Source: JAGQPD01 sp020426865 (GTDB taxonomy: Bacteria; Planctomycetota; Planctomycetia; Pirellulales; Pirellulaceae). Taken from it: 64,000 nucleotides of DNA. The translations under genes and the position numbers were made by a program. The stretch's first letter is position 1; every line of letters starts with the position of its first letter. The stretch covers positions 1,228,704-1,292,703 of the forward strand of contig JAWKTN010000002.1 of the NCBI GenBank assembly GCA_041399065.1, given 5' to 3'. Below are positions 37,767-46,708 of the stretch, piece after piece. The notes beneath the pieces were generated by a model, which was not told the DNA's origin, did no database searches, and worked only from the letters and a program-made list of their open reading frames with translations.

Positions 37767-38951
37767 ATGATGTCGAGGAAAAAACATCCCGGTCCAAAAT
37801 CGCAGCGCAAGTCAGTGAAAAAGCATTTGAAATCAAATTTAGCCTCGGTGACCCCCGCACGTCCACCGTCCCAACGCGACAATGCCGCGAACTTCTTTGT
37901 GTTCAAGGACGCGCTGTATTACCCGTTCATCGATGTGCAAGACGAGGCGTTTCTCAGAACTGCGGTTTTGTACTGGGATACGTTAAGCACAATCGTTCCA
38001 GATGACTTTCACGGCCATCGCACGACTGGCGTCGCAAAGGACCTTGTGGCAGCTAAATTTCTGCGCGAGGAAGTCGTGGCTCCAGGTATGTCTGAGATTA
38101 GCACGACAGCGGATGAATGTGAGGCATTTCTAGACTCGCCGGAGGGGCGCGCACTCGTTGACTCCACACTCAACCGTCCCACAAAGAATGAACCAGCGTC
38201 CGATTGGCATCCAGAGGCCATTCATCACCAGAAGCTGCTCCATAGCCTTACTGATCGGTTGCGACGCCAAGGTTTGATAATGGGTCAACAAGGCGAATGG
38301 ATGCGGGTTCCAGGATGGTTTGCCCGCTACTACATGACCGTCCTCGCCACAACAATTTCGCGCATCAAAGGTCAATCTCCTTTGACAGACGACGCGCTAA
38401 TGGAGCCAGTTGCAAATCTCGCGATGCGGGGAGGTTCGCTGCACAACTCTCCCGGAAAGATCTCAGAAGGACTTTTGGCGACGATGGTCCTACGCACGGT
38501 GCAAGTGTCGGAGTCGACATCGATTAAAAAGCTTCTGGACTTTAAGTCCAAATATCAGCACGAACTTGGCGAGCTCAGGAGCGCCCTTCGTGAGCTCGTC
38601 AAACCAATCGATGGAGATGTCAATGTCACCCTACTTCAAAAACACCTATCAACGATCCATACCGACCAAGTCCTCCCTGCAATCGATCAGCTTCGAGGGC
38701 GACTAAAAGACAATCGCATTTCGTGCGGGTACAACAACCTCAAAGCGAGTACGCTCGCCTCGGCAAGTCCATCCATTCTGGGAACCGCGATGGCGCTCGG
38801 TGGTAGCAGCCCATATGCCTTAGTAGCTGGGATCGGCGTCTCCATCCTTATGTCCCTTGGCAACTTCAAGCTCCAGCGTCGGGAACTCTTGCGCGCGAGC
38901 CCTTACTCGTACGTCGTTCTAGCGGAAAAGACACTTGCGCATCGGCGCTAA
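37767..38951 (+). CDS. DUF6236-like protein
   Basis: The 394-residue protein starts with a lysine-rich tail (residues 1-25) and then FFVFKDALYYPFIDVQDEAF and LYWDTLSTIVPDD, the pattern I associate with DUF6236. The rest is helical; a small hydrophobic stretch (about 345-368, SSPYALVAGIGVSILMSLG) may be a membrane or buried helix. A ribosome site AAGGAAG lies before the double ATG. DUF6236 has no established function; its members often lie in variable regions. It forms no operon with the divergent HNH gene. Confidence 0.55.
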   Translation: MMSRKKHPGPKSQRKSVKKHLKSNLASVTPARPPSQRDNAANFFVFKDALYYPFIDVQDEAFLRTAVLYWDTLSTIVPDDFHGHRTTGVAKDLVAAKFLREEVVAPGMSEISTTADECEAFLDSPEGRALVDSTLNRPTKNEPASDWHPEAIHHQKLLHSLTDRLRRQGLIMGQQGEWMRVPGWFARYYMTVLATTISRIKGQSPLTDDALMEPVANLAMRGGSLHNSPGKISEGLLATMVLRTVQVSESTSIKKLLDFKSKYQHELGELRSALRELVKPIDGDVNVTLLQKHLSTIHTDQVLPAIDQLRGRLKDNRISCGYNNLKASTLASASPSILGTAMALGGSSPYALVAGIGVSILMSLGNFKLQRRELLRASPYSYVVLAEKTLAHRR

Positions 38952-39356
38952 CCGCATTACCGCAATACCACGTATTCCAGTCAGCAACTGGGACTGATGG
39001 AGTGGCACAACCAGCCGTCCTCCTGAACACACATGACGAACCCCTATATGGTCTCGTTTGTCAAGAGAGCGCACGGTCTTCGTCCCGTGTTTTTTGGTTT
39101 TCTTGACTCCCTGCGGTTTGGATCTGAGTTGGGTTCACAGTAGCTGAGGAGTCAATCGTGTCAATGAACGGGTATGGCGAGGTGAATCAGGATAGAACCG
39201 GCTTCAGACTGCGCGTGTGTTTTTGCTTTCGGTTGCGTCAGGCCAAGCTCGTCGGCGTGACGCGTTCAAACCCCTATCTGACGGTCGCCCCCGATCGGCA
39301 CAAAGCCAACCGAGATAGTGACACGAACGGAAGTATTTCCGCTCTCTACTGTGCCA
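38952..39356. other. non-coding stretch left of the IS3 copy
   Basis: No supported gene. It may hold the 5' non-coding part of the broken IS701-like element on the other side of the IS3 copy, but no end repeat could be identified. Confidence 0.3.
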
Positions 39357-39408
39357 TGTCAAGCCCCCAAAAACGAGTCCAGAATGGATCGGAGTGGTTT
39401 GATGAGAT

Positions 39409-40284
39409 TCAGGCGGTTAGGGCGAAGAGGGTTGTCTGTGGCGCTGGCACCTGGAGCGTAGCGGAAGGTGACGAGCCACAGACAAGCGCCAGCGGTGCCG
39501 GTGGGCGGTAGCCGAGGCTGGAATGCGGACGGATATGATTGTATTCGAGCCGCCAGGCTTCGATCAGCACCTGCGCTTCCTTCAGGCTATAGAATCGTTC
39601 CCGGTTCAGGCATTCGTCCCGCAAGGAGCCGTTGAACCGCTCATTGAACCCGTTCTCCCACGGGCTGCCCGGCTCGATATAGGCCGTCTTCACGGCAAGA
39701 CCCTGCAGCCATTCCCTCAAGGCGCTCGCGGTAAACTCGCTGCCATTATCGCTGCGGAGATAATCCGGCAGGCCGTGGGTCAGGAACAGCTCGCCTAAAA
39801 CATCAAGCACGTCATCGCTGGTCAGGCGATATGCTACCCGGATAGCCAGGCACTCCCGCGTAAACTCATCAATCACCGTGAGCATACGGATGCCCGCACC
39901 GCCGGCCAGCGTATCGGCCACAAAGTCATAGCTCCACACATGGTTGGGGTACAGCGGCCGCAGCCGGATGCACGAACCGTCATTGAGGTACAGCCGACCG
40001 CGCTTTGGCTGCCTGGCTGGCACTTTCAGCCCTTCTTCTCGCCACAGACGTTCGATGCGCTTGTGATTCACGCGCCAGCCCTCGGCCTTGAGCATCGCCG
40101 TAATCCGACGGTAGCCGTATCGCCCGTACCGGTTGCTAAGCCGGACCATGTCCAGGCGCAGACGGTCTTCATTGGCATCGTCTTTCGGAGGGCGGCGGAT
40201 CGTGCTGCGGCAGAATCCCAGCGCACGGCAGGCACGGCGCTCGGAGAGCCCGTAACGCTGCATCGCCCCGATCACCGCCAGCAA
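39409..40284 (-). CDS. IS3-family transposase OrfB
   Basis: The product has an IS3 HTH_21 region (YGYRRITAMLKAEGWRVNHK) and an rve integrase core with the DDE residues: D in HVWSYDFVADT, D in YLRSDNGSEF and E in NGFNERFNGSLRDE. The C-terminal YNHIRPHSSLGYRPP is diagnostic of IS3/IS407. It is made as an OrfAB fusion by -1 slippage, so the first codons printed as a start (40284) are probably internal. The frame is intact. Confidence 0.92.
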   Translation of the reverse strand: MLAVIGAMQRYGLSERRACRALGFCRSTIRRPPKDDANEDRLRLDMVRLSNRYGRYGYRRITAMLKAEGWRVNHKRIERLWREEGLKVPARQPKRGRLYLNDGSCIRLRPLYPNHVWSYDFVADTLAGGAGIRMLTVIDEFTRECLAIRVAYRLTSDDVLDVLGELFLTHGLPDYLRSDNGSEFTASALREWLQGLAVKTAYIEPGSPWENGFNERFNGSLRDECLNRERFYSLKEAQVLIEAWRLEYNHIRPHSSLGYRPPAPLALVCGSSPSATLQVPAPQTTLFALTA

Positions 40285-40298
40285 CCGGCGTTCGGGGC

Positions 40299-40577
40299 TT
40301 ACAGCTTTCCCGAGGCCGCCTCCTGCAGCACCAGCTTATCGAGCGTCAGGTCCGACACCGCCCGCCGCAGACGCGCGTTCTCGCGCTCCAGCTCTTTCAG
40401 CCGCTTCGCCTGATCCAGCTTCAAACCCCCGTATTCCTTGCGCCATTTGTAATAGGTCGAATCCGTCACCCCCAGCTCCCGGCAGGTCTCCTTGATCCCC
40501 TTGCCCTCATGCAGCCACACATCCGCCTGCTTCCACTTGCGGATAATCTGCTCCGCCGTATGCGCTTTCCTGCTCAT
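40299..40577 (-). CDS. IS3-family transposase OrfA
   Basis: The 92-residue HTH protein starts MSRKAHTAEQIIRKWKQADV and has a leucine-zipper stretch (RLKELERENARLRRAVSDL) typical of IS407-group OrfA. The ATG at 40577 follows AAAGGGG. At 40305-40311 the minus strand reads GGGAAAG, a classical X-XXY-YYZ slippery heptamer just before the OrfA stop, which would shift ribosomes -1 into OrfB. Confidence 0.9.
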   Translation of the reverse strand: MSRKAHTAEQIIRKWKQADVWLHEGKGIKETCRELGVTDSTYYKWRKEYGGLKLDQAKRLKELERENARLRRAVSDLTLDKLVLQEAASGKL

Positions 40578-40660
40578 AAATAACCCCTTTCTCATAGTTC
40601 ATGCCATAATCCCATACCACGAGATTAAAACTGGACCAACTTTAGGGGGGCAGGACACTA

Positions 40661-41918
40661 TCAACGCTTCTTCAGTCGCGCGGTTTGGGATATTGACCAG
40701 CTTTGGAAACTTCTGGCCCAGCTGGTCGTGAAGACGCTCGTTGGCAATGATGATGCGACGATCGTCCTGGCCGGCGACGATACGCTGTGCCGAAAACGGG
40801 GCTTGGGGATTTACGGTACCGGCATGCATCACGACGCGCTCAACTCGTCGAAATCCAAGAAGCTCTTTCATTGGGGACACGACTGCGTGGATCTGTGCAT
40901 CGTGATCGTCAATCCGTGGTGGCACCGTCGAAGGTGTTTGCGCGTTAATCTGCATGCGACTGTATCGCAACAACAGGACTGGCCAAAGGCAAAACAAAGT
41001 CAAAATCAAACGTGATTCCAAACGCATCAAGGCCGCCTCTAAAAAAGCCAAACAGGCGGCCGCAGCCAAAAAAGCGCCGACGCAAAGCCGCAGTTCACAA
41101 AAATGACAAATCACCCAGAAAAACGCGGGCAGAACTAATGGCAGAGATGATCGCTTTATCGCCTCCTGGTTTCCGGATCGCCGATTTGTTCTCGTCGTCG
41201 ACAGTCTCTACAGGGCCACAGCGCTCGGCACGCCGCCTGCAACGTGGACTCTGATCGGCCCGGTCCACGCCAAAGCGGCGATGTATATGCCCGCATCAGA
41301 GCAATCAGAAGGTCGTGGTCGTCGCCGCAAAAAGGAGGCGATTGAGTTCCGTCAGCCAATGGGAAAACGATCGCACCGCCTGGAAGATGACATCACTTCG
41401 ACCAGTACGGTCTCCACGGTTCGCTACGAGTCAAGACCGGACAGGTCTCTACTATACTGCTGGCAAAGATCGTCTACGGCTTCGTGCTCTCGCAAGACAC
41501 CGTCGGTGATCGGCCAACTCGAGTCTTCTACAGCACCAACATCGATCTTTCGACGCGTCAGATTCTTTCCATATTTTCGTACCGCTGGTCCATCGAAGTG
41601 ATGCATTATGACTGCAAGCAGCACTTGGGCCTGGAGGACCCGGCCAACCGAGTTCCTCAGGCGGTCGAGCGAACAGCACCCATGTCGATGTTCTTGTACA
41701 GCCTGACGATCGTCTGGTTTGCGACCGAAGGCCACGCCGATTTGCAGTTCCCTTACCGGCCGTGGTACACTCGCAAGTCCGAACCGAGCTTCGCTGACAT
41801 GCTCACTACATTACGGCGAAAAAGCTGGGAAGATCAATTAAAGCCGGTGTCCCTCAAACCGACACCCCAAAACAATTCCCTCGACCTGCTGACCTTCCTC
41901 GCGTCCCTCGCTGGATGA
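40661..41918 (+). pseudogene. IS701-like transposase relic
   Basis: The sequence can be read through several frames as an IS701/IS4-type DDE transposase. First frame: FFSRAVWDIDQLWKLLAQLV and VLAGDDTLCRKRGLGIYGTG, with the first catalytic Asp. Then a Lys-rich linker and, from about 41484, FYSTNIDLSTRQILSIFSYR, RWSIEVMHYDCKQHLGLEDP (catalytic Glu) and a normal C-terminus LDLLTFLASLAG. At least two frameshifts or short deletions lie between, and the N-terminus is absent, cut off where the IS3 copy begins. Confidence 0.8.
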
Positions 41919-41955
41919 CGGCGGAAAAGTGCAAAACTGGAACTAAGGAGTTCGC

Positions 41956-42684
41956 ATGCCGGATAAAGAAGCAGAACTACCCGCTGACTTAAAATTATTG
42001 GTGGAATCACACGTTCGGAAAGAACTAGATCGTATTATCAAAATTGTTGGCGGTGTATTGGCATTCATTGGAATTGCTGGATTACTATCGTTCTATAACC
42101 TTATTGACTCGACAACACAAAAAGCCGTTGAAAAACGGCTTGATGATTGGCAAGCAGAAGTAAGAAACAAAATAGCAAAAGTAGACGACTTAATAGACAA
42201 GGCCAACCGAAATACAGGACTCTTGACTTCCTACATGAAAAACATCGAAGGATTTCAAGACCAGGTTGATGGACTACGGCCCCAGGTCACAGATGCAACT
42301 CAAAGACTAGAAGACATTAAGCGAATCCTGAATACTAGTGCCGCCGATGTTGCAAAAGAGCTGACGGCGAATGACACTTTTGTTGATCAAGTGAAATCCT
42401 CTTTGACCGACCGCCTTGAGGCGACCAACGCACAATTGGATGAATTGCGTCAGCTCGCATCACGTAACCGGTCTGACATCGACGACGCAACTCTCTCCGC
42501 TCTTCGTACTTCGTATCGATGGCGAGATGACGAGTTTCCTATCATTCGTGTGGACTCAAAGAATGGCGAGAAGTACTTGCATATTCGAAACCTACATGTG
42601 GGCAACGTCCTTACCGTGGGTGGCAAGATTCGGTATCTCGATGGTTGTGACAGAGCCGATCCGGAGGATATGTGGGACAACTAG
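41956..42684 (+). CDS. single-pass membrane coiled-coil protein
   Basis: The 242-residue protein has a short cytoplasmic N-terminus, one membrane helix (about 30-52, IIKIVGGVLAFIGIAGLLSF), a long coiled coil (about 60-185) and a small C-terminal beta domain (FPIIRVDSKNGEKYLHIRNL). Base composition is more AT-rich than its neighbours, suggesting transfer. A clear AAGGAG ribosome site is present (41945). Not recognised; no neighbour explains it. Confidence 0.65.
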   Translation: MPDKEAELPADLKLLVESHVRKELDRIIKIVGGVLAFIGIAGLLSFYNLIDSTTQKAVEKRLDDWQAEVRNKIAKVDDLIDKANRNTGLLTSYMKNIEGFQDQVDGLRPQVTDATQRLEDIKRILNTSAADVAKELTANDTFVDQVKSSLTDRLEATNAQLDELRQLASRNRSDIDDATLSALRTSYRWRDDEFPIIRVDSKNGEKYLHIRNLHVGNVLTVGGKIRYLDGCDRADPEDMWDN

Positions 42685-43093
42685 ACTAGATGCCTTGCAG
42701 TTGTTTATATGAACGTGCCGGGACCACTCAGCGACACAGAGGCGGAGAACGATCAGTAGGACGACGCCCTGAACCGACATTCTTTAGTTCAACCCACTCT
42801 ATACGAACCAAAATTTGGACTGTTTCACGAGGTAAAAATAACCGGACAGCTGTCTGATCGGACGAGGCCTCCCGCGATATTCGTGCGAGCCTCTTCCATC
42901 TCTTTGCGTAGAGCGTCGGCCACCGGTGCCAACGCTCTCGAAAACTCCGTTTCTCGCACCGCGAGTTGGCCGTTTGGCCACCGCTTCGTCCATTGATCCA
43001 GAGATCCGGTACGCGATCGCACGGCGCACGAATCCGTGCCATGATGCCCCGCCGCAGTCTGGACGACACGGCCCACAACGTTGTCGCAACAGC
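42685..43093. other. gap with no convincing gene
   Basis: A 90-codon minus frame (42825-43097) contains ETEFSRALAPVADALRKEME, which looks protein-like; it may be a gene fragment but I cannot assign it. Nothing else is seen. Confidence 0.3.
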
Positions 43094-43483
43094 TCATCGA
43101 ATTAACCGTATGTCAACGTCGAAACCTAGTTCCAACTTTTTCCACTTCTGATCGCAGGTGAGGATGGGAACATCCCGGCATGCTCCCAACGCCAGGCACA
43201 TGCTATCGGCATAAGACACGTTCATTTTCGCGTTGGCTGCGTGAATGATGGCGGCGGTTTCCGCTTGATCTCGGTCGACCGGCACTGCGTCTGGGAAACA
43301 TTCCTGGAGGACGGTTCTTGTATCATTCACATCCATGCCTTCGCGCACTAACTTTGAAAACGCTTCGGTGAGATTGACGGTTGATACAACACTTCGGGAA
43401 AGCACATCGTGCACCGCCTGCGCGCCACGTTCGTTGTTGATATAGGCCAGCATCGCGGAGGCATCCAGCACGACCTTATTCAC
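43094..43483 (-). CDS. vapC: VapC-type PIN-domain toxin (pair 1)
   Basis: The 129-residue PIN protein has the acidic active-site residues in VVLDASAMLAYINNE, a conserved Glu in TVNLTEAFSKL and Asp in SYADSMCLALG and ILTCDQKW. VapC toxins are ribonucleases that cut tRNA or rRNA. The start overlaps the antitoxin stop by eight bases, so translation is coupled. Confidence 0.9.
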   Translation of the reverse strand: MNKVVLDASAMLAYINNERGAQAVHDVLSRSVVSTVNLTEAFSKLVREGMDVNDTRTVLQECFPDAVPVDRDQAETAAIIHAANAKMNVSYADSMCLALGACRDVPILTCDQKWKKLELGFDVDIRLIR

Positions 43484-43739
43484 GGGAGGCTTCTTCTCGA
43501 CGTTCCGCGATCAGCTCGTTGACCAGACTGCGGTCACCAATCTGGGTTCGTAACTTCTTCTGGAACGCGTTTAGCATGGCCGATACCGAGCGAAGCTTCA
43601 TGTCACCATCCTCGATAGTCAGAATCAGCGTGTCACCGATGCTGAGCTCGAGTTCTTTGCATGCTCTCGCTGGCAGTACGACACGACGCCCCTCAGTGAG
43701 CCGCACGTGGAAGGTGATGTCTCTCATGGCGATTACCAA
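43476..43739 (-). CDS. vapB: AbrB-type antitoxin (pair 1)
   Basis: The 87-residue protein shows the SpoVT/AbrB swapped-hairpin fold: FHVRLTEGRRVVLPARACKE followed by LSIGDTLILTIEDG. The C-terminal helix (LVNELIAERREEASRE) resembles that of the second antitoxin nearby (ELLRERRDEPSRE) and would bind the PIN toxin. The promoter should lie in 43740-43920, facing the second pair. Confidence 0.85.
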   Translation of the reverse strand: MVIAMRDITFHVRLTEGRRVVLPARACKELELSIGDTLILTIEDGDMKLRSVSAMLNAFQKKLRTQIGDRSLVNELIAERREEASRE

Positions 43740-43979
43740 TGCTGTGGATTGTCACTGAACAATGCCACAATCGACGTGTCATGTCAACAAGTTGTTGAAA
43801 GCCACAAAAGTATTATTGCCCCTACTGGTATCCGATAATGTCCTTTATCGGATACTCCCATCTGGCACAAATCAACGACTTGTCAGACCGATAATTTCTG
43901 GCAGCCTGAAACAGATTGACTCAATGGCGATTCTGTGGCAACCTTCTTTTCACGGCAAAATGTAATCCTCGGACGGAAA

Positions 43980-44246
43980 ATGGAAAATGGACAACCTGGA
44001 AGAATCTGGCATACGACGGTCGATAAGTCAGGCCGCGTTTTGTTGCCGGCGGAACTGCGGCAGTTGATGCGTGCAACGCCGGGCACCGAACTGATATGGA
44101 TGCGTTCGGACGATGGCGTGAAGCTACAGGCATTCGCCGATGTGCTGACGTCGGTGCAGCAGTACTTCCAGGGCCTGTCGCCCGCTGACGAATCATGGTC
44201 TGACGAATTGCTACGAGAGCGTCGCGACGAGCCTTCGCGTGAGTAG
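43980..44246 (+). CDS. vapB: AbrB-type antitoxin (pair 2)
   Basis: I choose the ATG at 43980 (MENGQPGRIWHTTVDKSGRV), which gives an 88-residue protein matching the first antitoxin in length; a longer frame from a GTG at 43935 is possible. AbrB motif: VDKSGRVLLPAELRQLMRAT, PGTELIWMRSDDG. The end ELLRERRDEPSRE parallels pair 1, so both systems share an origin. It overlaps its toxin gene by eight bases. Confidence 0.85.
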   Translation: MENGQPGRIWHTTVDKSGRVLLPAELRQLMRATPGTELIWMRSDDGVKLQAFADVLTSVQQYFQGLSPADESWSDELLRERRDEPSRE

Positions 44247-44622
44247 CTTTGTTCTCGACACCTCCGCCCTCGTCGCCATCTTGCGAAACGAGAAAGGTGC
44301 GGACCAGGTCAAAGACCGATTGCATGGTGCGTTGGTTTCCAGCGTTACTTTATCCGAAGTTTTATGCAAGACGATTGACAAAGGCGGCAGCCTGGAAATG
44401 GCGCGCGCGATGTTATCTAGCTTACCGCTCGAAACCGTGCCGTTTGATGACGAACAAGCGGCCATTGCAGCCTCGATCCATGAAAGCACTCTGGGGCGGG
44501 TTATCGCGTTTGCGGACCGAGCATGCCTTGCGCTCGCCCTCTCGAGACAACTGCCAATCTTAACGAGTGATCGCCAGTGGAAGAAACTCAAGTTGAATCT
44601 GCAGGTTGAGTGTTTTCGCTGA
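44239..44622 (+). CDS. vapC: VapC-type PIN-domain toxin (pair 2)
   Basis: The 127-residue PIN protein has FVLDTSALVAILRNEKGADQ, a Glu in TLSEVLCKTID, and Asp residues in IAFADRACLALAL and ILTSDRQWKKL. It is clearly related to the toxin at 43094-43483 but diverged. It is transcribed away from pair 1. A tyrosine recombinase gene starts 62 bases later on the same strand. Confidence 0.9.
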   Translation: MSSFVLDTSALVAILRNEKGADQVKDRLHGALVSSVTLSEVLCKTIDKGGSLEMARAMLSSLPLETVPFDDEQAAIAASIHESTLGRVIAFADRACLALALSRQLPILTSDRQWKKLKLNLQVECFR

Positions 44623-44683
44623 CAGGTTCAGATTGCGTCAGGGATCTCGTTGAAAAGATCTTGCCGGGAAAAGAAGGAGGATT

Positions 44684-45649
44684 ATGGCTGACAGTCTCGT
44701 GCTACTTCGAAACGCTTCGCCATCGACGAACGTCCTGGGCTCTTGGCTGGAGGGGCTGGGTGAGCAGTCGGCCGACCGCATCCTGCAATTCTTCACCGCG
44801 GAAATCCGAAACCCCAACACAAGGCGAGCGTATTTGCGGGCGCTAGTAAACTTCGTGACCTGGTGCAACGAACAGCACATCACGCTTCGCGATCTAACCC
44901 CCTACTACGTCGCTGCCTACATCGAGCAATTGGGGGTTACACATTCGCCCCCAACGGTCAAGCAACACCTGGCAGCGATTCGCATGCTGGGCGACTACCT
45001 GGTTGTTGGACAGATCGTACCCCACAATCCAGCTGCTGCCGTCCGCGGCCCAAAATATGTCGTCAAAAAGGGCAAGACTCCTGTGCTTAGTGCGGAAGAG
45101 GCCCGTCAGTTCTTCGACAGCATCGAAACGGATACGATCATTGGCTTGCGGGATCGGGCGCTGTGCGGCGTGCTCGTGTATAGCTTTGCGAGGATTTCTG
45201 CGGTGCTTAACATGAACGTGGAGGACTACTTTCATCAAGGACGTCGGTCGTGGCTGCGTCTCCACGAAAAGAACGCCAAATACCACGAAGTACCAGTGCA
45301 CCACTCTGCACAGGAATACCTCGACGCCTACATCGAGGCGGCAGGCATTGCTGATCTCGCAAAATCACCGTTGTTTCGCACTGTATCGCGGTCCCGGCAG
45401 CTTACCGCGAAACGACTTGCCCCGCGCGAGGCACTGGCAATGGTCAAACGCCGCTCAACGGCCGCGGGGATTGGTGGACATATTGGGTGTCATAGCTTCC
45501 GGGCGACCGGGATCACTAATTTTCTGCAGAATGGTGGCACGCTGGAAAATGCCCAGACCATTGCAGCACGAAGTCCGAGAACGACCAAGCTGTACGACCG
45601 GACGCGCGACGACATCAGTCTCGACGAAATCGAGCGTGTGAGGTTCTAA
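44684..45649 (+). CDS. XerC/D-like tyrosine recombinase
   Basis: The 321-residue protein has a phage-integrase N-terminal SAM-like domain (about 30-115; NTRRAYLRALVNFVTWCNEQ) and a catalytic domain with Arg in YSFARISAVLNM, HxxR in CHSFRATGITNFL, and Tyr in TTKLYDRTRDDIS. It resembles short recombinases of transposons and accessory elements. A strong AAGGAGG ribosome site precedes the ATG. No att or attC-like site could be recognised beside it, so its substrate is unknown. It ends against a fragment of another gene. Confidence 0.9.
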   Translation: MADSLVLLRNASPSTNVLGSWLEGLGEQSADRILQFFTAEIRNPNTRRAYLRALVNFVTWCNEQHITLRDLTPYYVAAYIEQLGVTHSPPTVKQHLAAIRMLGDYLVVGQIVPHNPAAAVRGPKYVVKKGKTPVLSAEEARQFFDSIETDTIIGLRDRALCGVLVYSFARISAVLNMNVEDYFHQGRRSWLRLHEKNAKYHEVPVHHSAQEYLDAYIEAAGIADLAKSPLFRTVSRSRQLTAKRLAPREALAMVKRRSTAAGIGGHIGCHSFRATGITNFLQNGGTLENAQTIAARSPRTTKLYDRTRDDISLDEIERVRF

Positions 45650-45653
45650 CGCT

Positions 45654-45850
45654 CCTCGTTCGCGTAACAATTCAGTAAGCGCTTTCCCAATCACCGGAAC
45701 CCAATTGTCCTTGTTTACGCGAATGAGACGAGCCTCCCTATTGTCCGCAATGACACTTTCCGTGATTTGGGTGCGACATAGGACGAGTGACTCAAGATTT
45801 GGCAAATCCGAAATCGTCAGAAGGTCATCGTTGAAATTGACAAATTCTAC
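45654..45850 (-). pseudogene. leucine-rich-repeat-like gene fragment
   Basis: The minus frame reads VEFVNFNDDLLTISDLPNLE and SLVLCRTQITESVIADNREA, which looks like one leucine-rich repeat and a C-terminal cap. The upstream side is cut by a transposon-end relic (45848-45893) and the downstream side runs into the recombinase gene. It is a tail fragment only. Confidence 0.4.
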
Positions 45851-46165
45851 AGTCACAATTCGGTTACAAATACGACCGTAATTCGGTCGGTAACAGAAAA
45901 GCTAGCAGTGATTATTATCATAGTCAGAGATTTGGTGCGAGGCCGTGCAGTGAGACCCCTTCGATTCGACTCGCCCCGCCGCATCGGGTCAGAGCTCCGT
46001 GAAAGACTCACCTGTTTGGATCCGTACGACCACAATTCGGTCAGCGACACATCGGTTGGTACATCTCATCGCCACGGCTTCTCCAGTATTCATAGCAATT
46101 CGGTCAACACCCCGCCAGAGAGCCCTAAATCACCACAGCCATGATTCGGTCACTTCAACGATCAC
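45848..46165. repeat. right-end relics of the TniA-like transposon
   Basis: The first part (45848-45893) copies the terminal end of the element at 55144-59045, including ACAGTCACAATTCGG and ending GGTCGGTAACA. The second part (about 45955-46165) aligns with 58815-59000: CGCCGCATCGGGTCAG, ACGACCACAATTCGGTCAGC, GCAATTCGGTCAACACCCC. The octamer AATTCGGT recurs and is probably the transposase binding site. Confidence 0.65.
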
Positions 46166-46221
46166 AATTCGGGCAGCAACATGTGTTCACCTATTCAATT
46201 ATTAGCGTCCACCATTCCAGC

Positions 46222-46674
46222 CTAACGGAAGTACGCCACACAAAATTGCGACCAACCATGCTGCAGATCAATCGGAATTGCAGCTCTCAGTGCGTGTATT
46301 AGTTCGTGACGACAATTGCGAGGATACGAACTAAACGCGATTTGTAAGTGGCACCTTGGTGACTTCAGAAAGAGAAATCCCTCAGGATACCACCGCGCGA
46401 AAGTGATATCTTGATAGCCCATTTGCGTTACGCCAATACCGTACGATGATATGCCTTCATCCGTCAGAACTAGTCTATATTTCCCATATGCTAAGCAAAC
46501 CCACCCAGTGTAAAACGCGAAGGCAAGATTTAATAGACCTACCAACGCGAAAAAGATAGGGTGATCAAAAGTTGAATCAAGCGAAAAAAACATATTTGCG
46601 AATCCAAATAATGTGAACACCCCTGCCCCAAAGCATATGAAAACTCTCTTGTTACGCCGATACTCGCGTGTCAT
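46222..46674 (-). CDS. small membrane protein downstream of an Rhs tip
   Basis: The 150-residue protein has two membrane helices (about 10-30 and 38-62) followed by a PH-like beta domain (YRLVLTDEGISSYGIGVTQM). It follows the Rhs tip at 46709 on the same strand, after 34 bases, the place of an immunity gene for an Rhs toxin. Not recognised by family; the immunity role is inferred from position only. Confidence 0.5.
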   Translation of the reverse strand: MTREYRRNKRVFICFGAGVFTLFGFANMFFSLDSTFDHPIFFALVGLLNLAFAFYTGWVCLAYGKYRLVLTDEGISSYGIGVTQMGYQDITFARWYPEGFLFLKSPRCHLQIAFSSYPRNCRHELIHALRAAIPIDLQHGWSQFCVAYFR

Positions 46675-46708
46675 ACTTCATTCTCGCCGTCAAACCTTTG
46701 GAGCGATA

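Larger units (their letters stand above)
39357..40657 (-). mobile_element. IS3-family insertion sequence, IS407-like
   Basis: Imperfect inverted ends begin with TGTC at 39357 and end with GACA at 40657; both share TGTCxxGCCCCC and a GTCCAG block. The 1301-bp element carries orfA and orfB with a frameshift window, the IS3 plan. Four bases on either side do not match, so no target duplication is seen; one flank may have been lost by recombination. Confidence 0.85.

Noticed and set aside
44684..46165. Integron (tyrosine recombinase with toxin-antitoxin cassettes and repeated sites)
   Set aside because: The recombinase lacks the integron-integrase extra helix as far as can be seen, the repeats match transposon ends and not attC hairpins, and cassette spacing is wrong.
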